Source of the DNA: Eutreptiella sp. 'Long Island Sound 2002'
Taxonomy: Eukaryota; Euglenozoa; Euglenophyceae; Eutreptiales; Eutreptiaceae
Length of the DNA: 64,000 nt
NCBI GenBank assembly: GCA_964036045.1
Contig: OZ038383.1
Span: 68,593,888-68,657,887, forward strand
Direction: 5' to 3'
The notes beneath the pieces were generated by a model. That model was not told where the DNA came from, did no database searches, and was given only the letters and a program-made list of their open reading frames with translations. How positions within the stretch are numbered: the stretch's first letter is position 1; every line of letters starts with the position of its first letter. This document shows, piece after piece, positions 30,160 through 41,109 of this stretch. Made by a program: the position numbers and the translations under genes.

Positions 30160-30177
30160 GGTACTCCTCGACTACCA
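30160..30177 (-). other. Primer binding site of element B
   Basis: On the minus strand TGGTAGTCGAGGAGTACC begins exactly at the LTR end (TTTA). TGGTAG and the later GAGG fit the complement of a eukaryotic initiator tRNA-Met 3' end at about 10 of 12 positions, from memory. No spacer separates LTR and PBS. Confidence 0.7.
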
Positions 30178-32570
30178 TAAAGAAGGTCCCTACCAGGACC
30201 GGCCCCTGCTGTACCCCTTCCACCATATCCTGTCACTCCTAGGGTCTTGCTTCTCACCAGGGTCTGCATGATCTTGCCCTATCCTGCACAATTTCCCACA
30301 AAAAATAGAAAAATATGGCTCCTTCACACAGCTCCTGATCCCTTGCAATACCCGACTCCCAAGTACAATCCAAATCCAATCAATCCACACTGAGGGCTTC
30401 CTTTCAACACGCCGGTTGTCTCAAGGTGCACACAGAGACACGGGCGGTGGGCATGTACAAGAATTGCACCAAAGAGGAAGCCCTGAAATTGGCATATGAA
30501 CACATATCAGGCAAAGTTGGGGAAAGACGGAAACATACACAATCACAGTGATAGACCCCTCATTCCCTGGACTCAGGACCTTCCCTTGACCTGCCAACAT
30601 GATGCCCTGAACCAAGTCAAATAAGATGCCTGAATGTCATGTGTCAAAGGTCACTACACAAACCCCAAAAATGTGTTCCCTCCCAAGCCTCTAAATCCTA
30701 GCCCAATAGGGAAGGTGGCGTGTCATGGCCTAGAGTAGCACTCAGGACCATGCCCTACCCTGACATAACCTTGGTTGGACTTGGAGTCGATTGGACTTGG
30801 AGAGGTGCCCCATGAATGTGACCTCACAACATGGCAAAATCAGGCAAATCACACCATAATGCCCAAAAATCAATTATATACTCAAAAATGCATACAGCAA
30901 ATATTCACATTCTCCATGCATGTGTCAAACCGGAAAGTAATATACAAGGGTGATATAGACCAAACGACCATGCCCAAGAATATCACATCATTGGCTCCGA
31001 AATCCCTCCAGTTATGTACATGACATGCTTCACAAGTCACCTCATGAATTTGAGACCTGATTTTGTGAGGCCTCCTGTGCCACGCCAAAGTGACCACGTG
31101 ATCCGGCATATGGTGAGGTGCAACACCGAAGCATATGCCAACATATAAGCAACATACCATAGTTCACGAATCTCTAGGCACTTTACTGTTAGCCAACCAG
31201 TTTAGCACATAAAATACAAAAATGAGCATAAAATGAGGTCAAAAACATGCAATTAATGCCAAATTCAAGATAATTGCAATAGTATATAACTTCGCTCACC
31301 CATGGTATCAACATATGATTCAAAGCACAATTGCTTGGGACCATTTGCAAACAATCCCCCCACTTGGATCCCCACATGGACGCATAGGGACACCTTCGAA
31401 CCTCCTCCCAACACGCACCATGAAAATGGGAAAATTGATAGTGGCGCTTGTGGGTCGCTCCATATGCCCTCCCACATGCACTATATGAGCGGTAGGCTTA
31501 GTCTAGCAATATGAAGCTCATCATTCGGACATGGGCAAAGCCCTTGCCACGTATGACTGCATATATCTTCCTACAAACGGAGGTATATAACATGGGCGTG
31601 AGCATATCGAGGCACATACCATGCATATAACACATACCCTCAAAAAGTGGCTCCCACCATGGTATGCCATGCCCCTCCATGGACATAACTACACGTTAAA
31701 AATACGTAGGAACCCAAGGAAAGTTTCTATGCAACACCAACACTTATGCAGTACACTCGAAAGTCGCATTCAAATATTCGGTTGCATGGTCCAAGAGTTA
31801 TATATCACTTTCTACCCTCTTGACGATTATCCCTTGCTACACCAGGCATGTGTACACATCAAAGGCGTTTGATGCTCCCTCAATTAAGTTGAGACCAAGG
31901 CGGCTCCAACCCAATTCTCAAAATTGATATTCCCCGCCGTGAGCCGGAGATATGACTCTTTAAAGGTGCCTCACCAATCACTTTTGTTTCGGCTATATCT
32001 GCAAGAAAAATGAAGGAGATAACAAAAGGAAGGTTGATTCGTGATCGGGTAAAAATGTAGGACCACTCGAGATTCATCATATCAAGTGCGGCGATCCCGA
32101 AGTCGAAAATCCGATTCTGAAAGTCTGAAAAAATCAGATTAATTTTGCGAGTGTATAACATGAAAATTGCGGAAGCAACGAACCCTTTACTGATGACATC
32201 TGACCCTTCATCGGGGTTTCTGCCAAAATATCTGCAAATAACAGTTAACCAATCGGTTACCGCAAAATTGCGAGCCAACTGACAGTCGCCGATACATTGA
32301 CAATCAGAACGGAAGGCTGAAAAATTACGGGAACATTATGATAGAAAAACCCTGTTGCTTCCTGATATTCTGATATATAAATTTCAGCCGGCGGCGCCTC
32401 GGTATTGAATGTGGCCGCTCATAGCTGAAATGGCCAAGCCTATCACACTATCACATCAGGTTAGGTCAGGTGGATGGGAGAGTATGATATCAGCCAATGG
32501 CGGCTTGCCGGCACATAGATACACACCCCAAGTGACCCCAAGATGGCCACGGGGGTCCGAACCGGCTTCA
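30178..32570 (-). repeat. 5' LTR of element B, full length 2393 bp
   Basis: Bounded by TGAAGCCGG and CTTCTTTA (minus-strand sense) and by the PBS on the inside and CCTG outside. The segment 30549-32384 has no counterpart in the other LTR, which carries a deletion with filler. This LTR-only segment is AT-rich with no long frame and presumably holds promoter and polyadenylation signals, which I could not pinpoint. Confidence 0.8.
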
Positions 32571-33660
32571 CCTGGGTGTGGGGCGTCCGGGGACGGGCAC
32601 TCTCCCACCCCCGACCTCTTGTCTGTTCGGGCGTGCGGCCGGGGCCCACTACCCACTGGCTCTGGGTGCGGGGGTTGCGGGCGTGGGGACCCGTCATCAA
32701 CCCCACAGCGCGCACTCTTGCGTGCTGGCTTTGCGCGCTGTGGGGGCGGCATGAGGGTGCCCGGGGGGGGCGCCCCCTGCCTGGGTGTATGGCGTCCGGG
32801 GTCGGGCGCTCTCCCACCCCTAACCACTCGTCTTTTCGGGCGTGCGGCCGGGGCCCACTACCCACTGGCTTCTGGTGCGGGGGGTGCGGGCGTGGGGACC
32901 CGTCACCAACCCTACAGGGCACGCTCTTGCGACTCGGCTTTGCGCGCTATGGGGGCGGCACGAGCGCGCCCGGGGGGGGCGCCTCTTGCCTGGGTGTGGG
33001 GCGTCCGCGGACGGGCGCTCTCCCACCCCCGACCTCTCGTCCGTTCGGGTGTGCAGCCGGGGCCCACTACCCACTGGCTGTGGGTGCGGGTCGTGCGGGC
33101 ATGGGGACCCGTCACCCACCCCACAGCGCGCGCTCTTGCGAGCTGGCTTTGCGCGCTATGGGGGCGGCATGAGCGTGCCCGGGGGGGGCGCCTCTTGCCT
33201 GGGTGTGGGGCATCCGGGGTCGGGCGCTCTCCCATCCCCAACCTCTCTTCGGTTCGGGCGTGCGGCCGGGGCCCACTACCCACTGGCTGTGGATGCGGGG
33301 GATGCGGGTGTGGGGACCCGTCACCAACCCCACAGCGCACGCTCTTGCTTGCTGTGGGGGCGGCATGAGGGTGCCTGGGGGGGGCGCCTCTTGCCTGGGT
33401 TTGGGGCGTCCGGGGTCGGGCGCTCTCCCACCCCCGACCACTCGTCCTTTCGGGCGTGCGGCCGGGGCCCAGTACCCACTGGCTGTGGGTGCGGGGCTGC
33501 GGGGATGGGGACCTGTCACCAACCCCACAGCGCGCGCTCTTGCGAACTGGCTTTGCGCGCTGTGGGGGCGGCACGAGGGCGCCCTGGGGGGGAGGGCTCT
33601 TGCCTGGGTGTGGGGCGTCCGGGGACGGGCGCTCTCCCACCCCCGACCACCCGTCCTTTC
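32571..33660 (+). repeat. 209-bp GC-rich satellite, right part
   Basis: GTGCGGCC-type words recur at 32633, 32842, 33051, 33260 and 33456: three intervals of exactly 209 bp, then one of 196 with a small deletion. It starts with the second CCTG copy of the element B duplication (32571-32574). The array ends abruptly at 33660, where the 1.97-kb unit starts. Confidence 0.9.
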
Positions 33661-35097
33661 AGCCCTCTCGGTGTTGCCCGGGGCCGCTTTGTTTGGGGCC
33701 ACCAGTCAGGTCTAGCGGGATGTAAGCCGTCTCCCCTCTTCACGCGCGGAACCTCCTCCTTTCCGTCACAGGGGTGACGCCAGGGGGAACCATGGGGCGC
33801 GTGTCCACGACCGAGTGAACCTACCTACCTACCTACCTTCATTCGAGGGATGTATTTGGTCAGATGTCCATTACCTTTTGTGGTCACCAAGTGTTGACTG
33901 TGTTCACTCCCTCTCCATTCCCAGTGGATGCTTTGAGCACTTTGGGTTGACTGTCTGTCCCAGGATTGAGTCTATGGCCCTCAAACCCGAGGTGCGAATT
34001 TGAGGCCCGAATAGGATACCAAGTCTGCGCCAGACCACTTACTCCGGTTGAACGAGGGTGTTTCACGTGTGACTGAGTTGGAACGATTGACATTGGGTAG
34101 TTGGGTTCTGATTGAAAGGCCATACATGTACTGGATGTGCTTACGGAGCCTGGCGCCTCTGGCTGCACCAGCTGGGACCTGAATTCCCCTTTGCGCAGAA
34201 CATGCACATGAATGAAATTGTTCAGTGGTTGCCTGTGGCAATCAAGATTGTTGGTGCAAATGTGACCTCCGTCTACCAGGGCTATTCTCTGTTTGACTGA
34301 GCTTCTGCTGTTTGTCTGACTAGGCTTGTTTTTGTTTAAGAGAGATTGACTGTACCGCTGCAGTTCCGATGCGATACTCAGGTTGTTGAATACGTGGGTT
34401 GCTAGAACCCCTACTCCTGTGCCTGCTTGAGGGGCGGGTTTACCCCTCCCTACACACGCTGTACATGCATGAGCGGTTCGCACGGGCACTATAAAGATTA
34501 GCGTGTGTGATTTGCTTTTCAATGGATTTCTTGTGAGTGCTTCGCATGGACGCGATACAGGATAGCAGGTGTAGACAGGAATAGCTTGGGTGGGGCATTG
34601 TGAGCCTTTGAGCCGTTTGCCCCGAGGGCACTTCCCGAGCACCCAATGCTACCTCCCTTCCTCTCTGAAGGTATGGCCTTTGTCAAGTTTGGTCTGTTTT
34701 TGTGTAATACAAAAATAATAGGCCCCTGTGTCCTGCACGATCCTGGCACGTCTGCTGAGTTCAAGGTAAATTGAGTTCAACAACAGACGCCTGACGAGGT
34801 TCTCCATGTTTGGGCATTATGTACAGGCGATTGAGTTGGGCGAGGGTCCTGTTGAGAGTTGGGCAGCGCAGATAGCAGACCCTTTTTGCAGGGAATGGTC
34901 TGCACAACGCGTATGTGGCCCAGTAGGCTTCATTGCCTGTGGCCATGTTTGCCGCCTTCAGGCAGAAGGCTGTTCCTGCCAGGGCTGAGGTCCCTGAGAA
35001 CACCATCCTGGCTTTGGTTTTGTCCTGACAGTCGCAAGACGTCGGGCCCGTTCTCTGACCGCAGCACCCCAGACTACCTGACCGGCAGACTGCCTCG

Positions 35098-35368
35098 TGT
35101 AACTGGCCTTTATTTCAGCAAACAAGCACGAACTCAAACTCCAGAAATCATCACTAGCCAATTAGTACCCAAATTGGCGAAACCCTTTGAACGGGGTCAT
35201 GTCATATCTACACAACAATGATATCAATAATAAAACACATACAAACAGGTACAAATACACATGAGATCTCATCATTCGTAATCTCGGTTTAATCTTTATC
35301 TGCACTCACGCGCGACCTACATTCTGCAAATATCGCGACTGCAAGCGCTGCAACTCATTTCCATTACA
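35098..35368 (-). repeat. 3' LTR of element D
   Basis: 271 bp, differing from the other LTR at about seven positions by eye, so the insertion is fairly recent. Confidence 0.85.
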
Positions 35369-35378
35369 CTCCCCTCCT
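35369..35378 (-). other. Polypurine tract of element D
   Basis: AGGAGGGGAG on the minus strand directly abuts TGTAATGG, the start of the 3' LTR. Confidence 0.75.
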
Positions 35379-36622
35379 AAGACCTGACATACACCTATGG
35401 AGGGGTCCGAAAATCATCAAATCTTAGGCGGATCAGTTGCTGTGCCATATATAATCTGTTGGGTGCCTCAATGCAATCTGCCATTGGTTCAAATACACCA
35501 TGGGGTTAGTCACCATGACCCTACACACTCCCCCACCAAGCTTCAGGACCCCTGCCCCTAGCTGTCTAAGGCGGGCCTACTATGCCTCAGGGCCTAGCTG
35601 TTCAAACTGCTCTATAACATGCTTCAGTCACCTTAGCTGTCTATAGACTAGTGTGCAATGCCTCAACCCCTAGCTGTCTAGGCCTGAGTGTGTATCATAC
35701 AATATTTTGATAAGTTAGCTTGAGAATTGGTGTTGAATTGTACAAAAAACTGGCAACCCATATGGCACAATAAAAAAAATTACAACATCAGCCGGGGGCT
35801 TTTGTATGTTTCCAGTGGCTTGGTTTCTTCTGCTGCACCTGCACAAAATATTTTGCTCCAAAAACCCACTGCCGGATTTTTTTCAAACAGTTTTCACAAA
35901 AAAGAGCCATCAGTGGTATGGCTACTCATGCAAAAACAATGGTCCTCTGGGCGCACACCAGAGACCAAAACTGTTTCTAGCGTCGATAAAAACAGTTTGC
36001 ATGCCCCACGCGAAAAGGGCAGAGTGGCCCGGGCTCCAACCAGCGCCACTGTAACCAATTGCCTGCAATACCTGCAAGGACCAGACACAAAGAAAGAAAA
36101 GAGCAAACTGCTTCCACACAAGCAGTGCAGAATTCCAAAGCTGGGCAAACACGCTAGCGCAAGGACTCACCAGAGTCCACTGAGTGTCTCTCCAAAAGAA
36201 GACACCCCACAAAATTAGGTGCAAAGCCAAAAAACAGGCCTGAACTCAGGATGGTCAGCGCCAAAGGCAACTGCAGTGGCAGCGCCATTGCTGACATATA
36301 TAAGCCACTGAAAAACAAACCGAAATCCCAACGATTCAAAAATCAAGCTCAAGTGTTCAAGACACAAGAGGGCCTCTCACGAAAAAAGAAAGCAAGGACA
36401 CACCTACTTGTGCCTCCAAACAAACAAATATGCCCGCGCCAAAGCCCACTGGAGGCTTGGCGCCATACCTAACTTTTACATTCAACTCATTGGATCACAG
36501 ATTCAGGCACAAACAACAAAAATATAAAGCGAAGCAAAAGCGCTGGACTCAACAGCGCGCAGCGCATGTAAAACCCACGGGCTTAACTACTCGCCAGCGC
36601 AAGCGCATGTACGAGCGCTCGC

Positions 36623-37243
36623 CTACCTTTTCTTGACTTTGCGTCCACCTCTTCGACCGCAACCGATGCGCACGTTTTCTTCTCTGTGGCATGGCTCCAC
36701 TGCGCTCTCTCTGCCAGGAATCCCCTTCTGATGCACACTCTCTCGTTCATGCTGAACGCGGCCTCCATCATGGCTCTGCTTCCGCGCGCTCTTGCTCTCG
36801 TGGATCTTCTGCCGTGGAGCGCTCGCTTGTTCGTGCTGGGCACTGTCTAACGCAGTCACGAAAATTTCCGAAAACTCCTTCGTTCCCTGGCTCTCACCCA
36901 CGCTCTGCACCTCACAACAACCAAAACCTGCAGAGGGGAGGTTTGGAAGGACCGCACTCGCAGAAGCCGCAGCTTGGATCGCAGCCTCCTCATCATTCTC
37001 CTGATGCACTATCACCAGCGCTTGTGCTATGCCTCCACAACCTTTTTCCCATCGCTCCTCTTCAGTAAGGGGAGGATCCAGTTGGCGAAGGCGAACGCTG
37101 GCAGCATGATACCTTTGGGCCCGCAGTTGACGACGAGCCTCTTTACGCTCCTGCACGATTGCCAAGTGCCGAATCTGGGCTAGCTCATGCTCAGCAGCGA
37201 GTCCACAGACATACACTGTTGCTGCTGGGGACAAACTGTCCAT
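36623..37243 (-). CDS. Hypothetical gag-like protein of element D
   Basis: A 206-residue frame and the only sizeable one inside element D on its coding strand. It has a charged helical segment (ELAQIRHLAIVQERKEARRQ), a second helix with ALVIVHQENDEEAAIQAAA, and a basic Lys/Arg-rich tail with GCGRRGGRKVKK. No zinc knuckle or enzyme motif is present. Position right after the PBS and leader, plus a basic C-terminus, would suit a reduced gag, but this is inference. It may also be a chance frame. Confidence 0.35.
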   Translation of the reverse strand: MDSLSPAATVYVCGLAAEHELAQIRHLAIVQERKEARRQLRAQRYHAASVRLRQLDPPLTEEERWEKGCGGIAQALVIVHQENDEEAAIQAAASASAVLPNLPSAGFGCCEVQSVGESQGTKEFSEIFVTALDSAQHEQASAPRQKIHESKSARKQSHDGGRVQHERESVHQKGIPGRESAVEPCHREENVRIGCGRRGGRKVKKR

Positions 37244-37447
37244 GCTCTTCGCCGTGAGGGACTGCTGTTCAAACCGGTACTTCAGGAAACACTGTTCTGG
37301 TGATCTCTCTCGCGGAAAACATCAACCTCTTCAAGAATGTCCAGCAGCGCGGGGCAGAGCCTTGAGACGTACCTGTACTTAGGTGAACTTCGTGTACTTG
37401 AACTTGCTGAAGAACTTCAACCCGGTACTAAGATCTCGTAATCCTAT

Positions 37448-37466
37448 CGATGATCCGGGACGCCAA
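37448..37466 (-). other. Primer binding site of element D
   Basis: Minus-strand TTGGCGTCCCGGATCATCG lies three bases inside the 5' LTR. TGG at its start fits a tRNA 3' CCA. The tRNA was not identified. Confidence 0.6.
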
Positions 37467-37469
37467 TTT

Positions 37470-37739
37470 TGTAACTGGCCTTTACTTCAGCAAACAAGCA
37501 CGAACTCAAACTCCAGAAATCATCACTAGCCAATTAGTACCCAAATTGGCGAATCCCTTTGTACGGGGTCATGTCATATCTACACAACAATGATATCAAT
37601 AATAAAACACATACAAACAGGTACAAATACACATGAAATCTCATCATTCGTAATCTCGGTCCATCTTTATCTGCACTCACGCGCGACCTACATTCTGCAA
37701 CTATCGCGACTGCAAGCGCTGCAACTCATTTCCATTACA
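37470..37739 (-). repeat. 5' LTR of element D
   Basis: 270 bp with ends TGTAA and TTACA, direct repeat of 35098-35368. Confidence 0.85.
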
Positions 37740-38269
37740 CAAAGGTGGGAGACACTGCTGCGGGTACCAACGCCACGACTTCTTCAACAACGTGGATGAC
37801 CCCAGGGCACCGGTGGTGTCAACCGGACGGCCCTGAGGGTAAAGCATGACGTCTCCCTCGACTATGCAGATGACCGCAGGGAACCGGTGGCGTCACCCGG
37901 ACACCCCTGAGCGTAACCCCTGAGTTCCCAAGCCCACTTTGGTCCACTTGTTAGGCCAAGGCCGGAGAAGGGTGGTGGGGGATTAGAAATGAAATTTTCC
38001 CTTTTGTGCCTCACACACGCGTGACACACGTGTAGTCACACCTGAGCTGAACCCTAGCTTCCCAACCGGCGCTACCTGGCGCGCCATCCAGAAATGCCAG
38101 AGTGCTCTAATCCCAAAGCTTGGAAGTACAAGGTGGTGATAATACACTGTCTGGAGTAAAGGATGCCCCGGGATGCCTGCCGGTTTCCCTGTGAATGCCT
38201 CAATTTGATGAGCTCAACGCCAACATGGGGTATATGAGGGCTGCGCCGTGCCGTCGCCCTCTCCTTCGC

Positions 38270-38835
38270 AGCCGAAACCTGAGCCCAAACACCCACACCC
38301 CCACCGCACACCCCAGCCAGGAGTGGCGGGGTACAAGGGGGGCACGCACACAAACACGCACACCCCAACACCCCAGCCAGGAGTGGCGGGGCGCAGCCGA
38401 AACCCGAGCCCAAGCACACACACCCACGCCGCGCACCCCGGCCAGGAGAGGCGGGGTACAAGCGGAGCACGCACACAAGCACACACACACCCCAACACCC
38501 CAGCCAGGAGTGGCGGGGCGCAGCCGAAACCCGAGCCAAAGCACACACACCCACGCCGCACACCCCAGCCAGGAGTGGCGCGGTGGGAACTGAGCGCGCA
38601 CACAAGCAGACACAAACCCCGACACCCCAGCCAGGAGTGGCGGGGCGCAGCCGGAGCCAGAACCCAACCACACACACCCACACCGCACACCCCAGCCAGG
38701 AGTGGCAGGGTACAAGCGGAGCGCACACACAAGCGCACACACACCCCAACCGCCCAGCCAGGAGTGGCTGGGCGCAGCCGAAACCCGAATCCAACCACAA
38801 CCCAAACCCAAACACAAGCGCCACGCAACAGTAGG
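38270..38835 (+). repeat. 125-bp minisatellite made of two related half-units
   Basis: GCAGCCGAAACC-type words recur at about 38270, 38394, 38520, 38647 and 38773, a period of about 125 bp. Each period holds two copies of CCCAGCCAGGAGTGGCGGGG, so the unit is a dimer of about 62 bp. Cys-rich minus-strand frames across it are artefacts. Confidence 0.85.
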
Positions 38836-39139
38836 AAACCCAGTGTCCATAGCCCGGGCACTGAGACAGCCCGTGGCATGCAGGTGACCCGGCCAAACGA
38901 GATTCGGAGACCGGGGGTAAGGCTGCATCCTAAGGCCTGCGCTGCTTTGGGACTCGAGGCGGAGCGTGCGACACCCAAGCACCTCGGAACCCCAGTACCA
39001 AGAACATGCATGCATGCCTTGGGAACGGGATACGCCAGGAAGTCCGGTGAACCCCTAGGGTTCCGCCGGAGGGAGTGGATGTGCGCAAGCACGGGGGCCC
39101 ACACTCCCGGCATGACAAGCAGTCACGCTGGCGGCGATC
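38836..39139. other. Spacer between minisatellite and copy 2, no feature seen
   Basis: Unique sequence of mixed composition with no supported frame. Confidence 0.5.
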
Positions 39140-41109
39140 AGCCCTCCCGGTGTTGCCCGGGGCCGCTTTGTTGGGGGCCACCAGTCAGGTCTAGCAAGAT
39201 CTAAGCTGCCTCCCCTCTTCACGCGCGGAACCTCTTCCTTTTCGTCACAGGGGCAACGCAAGGGGGAACCATGGGGCGCGTGTCCACGACCGAGTGCACC
39301 TACCTACCTACCTACTTTGACTCGAGGGATGTATTCGGTCAGATGTCCACTACCTTTTGTGGTCACTAAGTGTTGACTGTGTTCACTCTCTCTCCATTCC
39401 CGGTTGATGCCTTGAGCACTGTGGGTTGACCGTCTGTCCCAGGATTGAGTCTATGGCCCTTAAGCCCGAGGTCCAAATTTGAGGCCCGAATAGGATACCA
39501 AGTCTGCGCCAGACCACTTACCCTGGTTGAACGAGGGTGTTTCACGTGTGACTGAATTGGAACGATTGACATTGGGTAGTTGGGTTCTGATTGAAAGGCC
39601 ATACATGTACTGGATGTGCTTACGGAGCCTGGCGCCTCTGGCTGCACCAGCCAGGACCTGAATTCCCCTTTGCGCAGAACATGCAAATGAATGAAATTGT
39701 TCAGTGGTTGCCTGTGGCAATCAAGATTGTTGGTGCAAATGTGACCTCCGGCTGCCAGGGCTTTTCTCTGTTTGACTGAGATTCTGCTGTTTGTCTGACT
39801 AGGCTTGATTTTGTTTAAGAGTGATTGACTGTACCGCTGCAGTTCGGATGCGATACTCAGGTTGTTGAATACGTGGGTTGCTAGAACCCCTACTCCTGTG
39901 CCTGCTTAAGGGGCGGGTTTACCCCCCCCTACACACGCTGTACATGCATGAGCGCTTCGCACGGGCGCTATAAAGATTAGCGTGTGTGATTTGCTTTTCC
40001 ATAGATTTCCTGTGAGTGCTTCGCATGGACGCGATACAGGATAGCACGTGTAGACAGGAAAGGCTTGGGTGGGGCATTGTGAGCCTTTGAGCCGTTTGCC
40101 CCGAGGGCACTTCCCGAGCACCCAATGCTACCTCCCTTCCTCTCTGAAGGTATGGCCTTTGTCAAGTTTGGTTTGTGGTTGTGTAATACAAAAAAAATAG
40201 GCCCCTGTGTCCTGCACGATCCCGACACGTCTGCTGAGTTCAAGGTGAATTGAGTTCAACAACAGACGCCTGACGAGGTTCTCCATGTTTGGGCATTATG
40301 TACAGGCGATTGAGTTGGGCGAGGTTCCTGTTGAGAGTTGGGCAGCGCAGATAGCAGACCCTTTTTGCAGGGAATGGTCTGCACAACGCGTATGTGGCCC
40401 AGTAGGCTTCATTGCCTGTGGCCATGTTTGCCGCCTTCAGGCAGAAGGCTGTTCCTGCCAGGGCTGAGGTCCCTGAGAACACCATCCTGGCTTTGGTTTG
40501 GTCCTGACAGTCGCAAGTGGTCGGGCCCGTTCTCTGACCGCAGCACCCCAGACTACCTGACCGGCAGACTGCCTGGTGTCAAAGGTGGGGGACACTGCTG
40601 CGGGTACCAACCCCACGACTTCCTCGACAACGTGGATGACCCCAGAGCACCGGTGGTGTCAACCGGACGGCCCTGAGGGTAAAGCATGACGTCTCCCTCG
40701 ACTATGCAGATGACCGCAGGGAACCAGTGGCGTCACCGGGACACCCCTGAGGGTAACCCCTGAGTTCCCAAGCCCATTTTGGTCCACTTGTTAGGCCAAG
40801 GCCGGAGAAGGGTCGTGGGGGATTAGAAATGAAATTTTCCCTTTTGTGCCTCACACACGCTCGACACACGTGTAGTCTCACCTGAGCTGAAGTCTAGCTT
40901 CCCAACCGGCGCTACCTGGCGCGCCATCCAGAAATGCCAGAGTGCTCTAATCCCAAAGCTTGGAAGTACAAGGTGGTGATAATACACTGTCTGGAGTAAA
41001 GGATGCCCCGGGATGCCTGCGGGTTTCCCTGTGAATGCCTCAATTTGATGAGCGCAACGCCAACATGGGGTATATGAGGGCTGCGCCGTGCCGTTGCCCT
41101 CTCCTTCGC
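39140..41109. repeat. 1.97-kb unit, copy 2 (uninterrupted)
   Basis: A direct repeat of 33661-38269 without element D, in the same orientation. It contains the (CCTA)n block at 39299-39313. It serves as the empty site for element D: CCTGGTGTCAAAGG at about 40572. Confidence 0.85.

Larger units (their letters stand above)
21178..32570 (-). mobile_element. Element B: nearly complete Ty3/gypsy chromovirus inserted in 209-bp satellite
   Basis: Read on the minus strand: 5' LTR 30178-32570, PBS 30160-30177, gag, protease, degenerate NPP-type region, RT, RNase H, integrase and chromodomain, PPT 21741-21751, 3' LTR 21178-21740. LTR ends are TGAAGCCGG and CTTCTTTA. A 4-bp duplication (CCTG) flanks it. 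By eye about 16 differences occur over roughly 557 aligned LTR bases, so insertion is not very old. Coding is complete in outline but has frame changes near 29970, 29140, 26850, 24945 and 23910, plus in-frame TGA (28231) and TAG (27184). Some of these sit at homopolymers and may be assembly errors. Confidence 0.9.
35098..37739 (-). mobile_element. Element D: compact LTR retrotransposon (TRIM/LARD-like), 2.64 kb
   Basis: Two near-identical direct repeats, 35098-35368 and 37470-37739, with TGTAA...TTACA ends flank 2.1 kb. On the minus strand a PBS-like TTGGCGTCCCGGATC follows the 5' LTR after three bases, and a purine tract abuts the 3' LTR. The internal region has one 206-residue frame and no protease, RT or integrase, so it must rely on another element. 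The second copy of the host unit (near 40582) is its empty site. No duplication is seen: the host word TGT at the junction is shared with the LTR end. Confidence 0.85.
33661..38269. repeat. 1.97-kb unit, copy 1, interrupted by element D
   Basis: 33661-35097 and 37740-38269 match 39140-41109 at high identity. It begins AGCCCTCTCGGTGTTGCCC and ends CCCTCTCCTTCGC. It contains a (CCTA)4-5 block at 33827-33842. A 252-residue minus-strand frame at 33884-34642 is broken in the second copy, so it is probably not a conserved gene. No TG...CA ends, PBS or PPT were found, so its nature is open. Confidence 0.8.

Noticed and set aside
30549-32384. Separate insertion inside the 5' LTR of element B
   Set aside because: No terminal repeats or target duplication at its edges, and the other LTR has a filler scar, so a deletion there explains the difference better.
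33884-34642. 252-residue minus-strand frame in the 1.97-kb unit
   Set aside because: The corresponding frame in copy 2 is broken by stops despite high nucleotide identity, and no domain is visible.
38072-39113. Cys/Trp-rich frames of 270-300 residues resembling secreted proteins
   Set aside because: Three overlapping frames cover the 125-bp minisatellite on the same strand. The Cys content comes from the repeat GCCACTCCTGGCTGG word.
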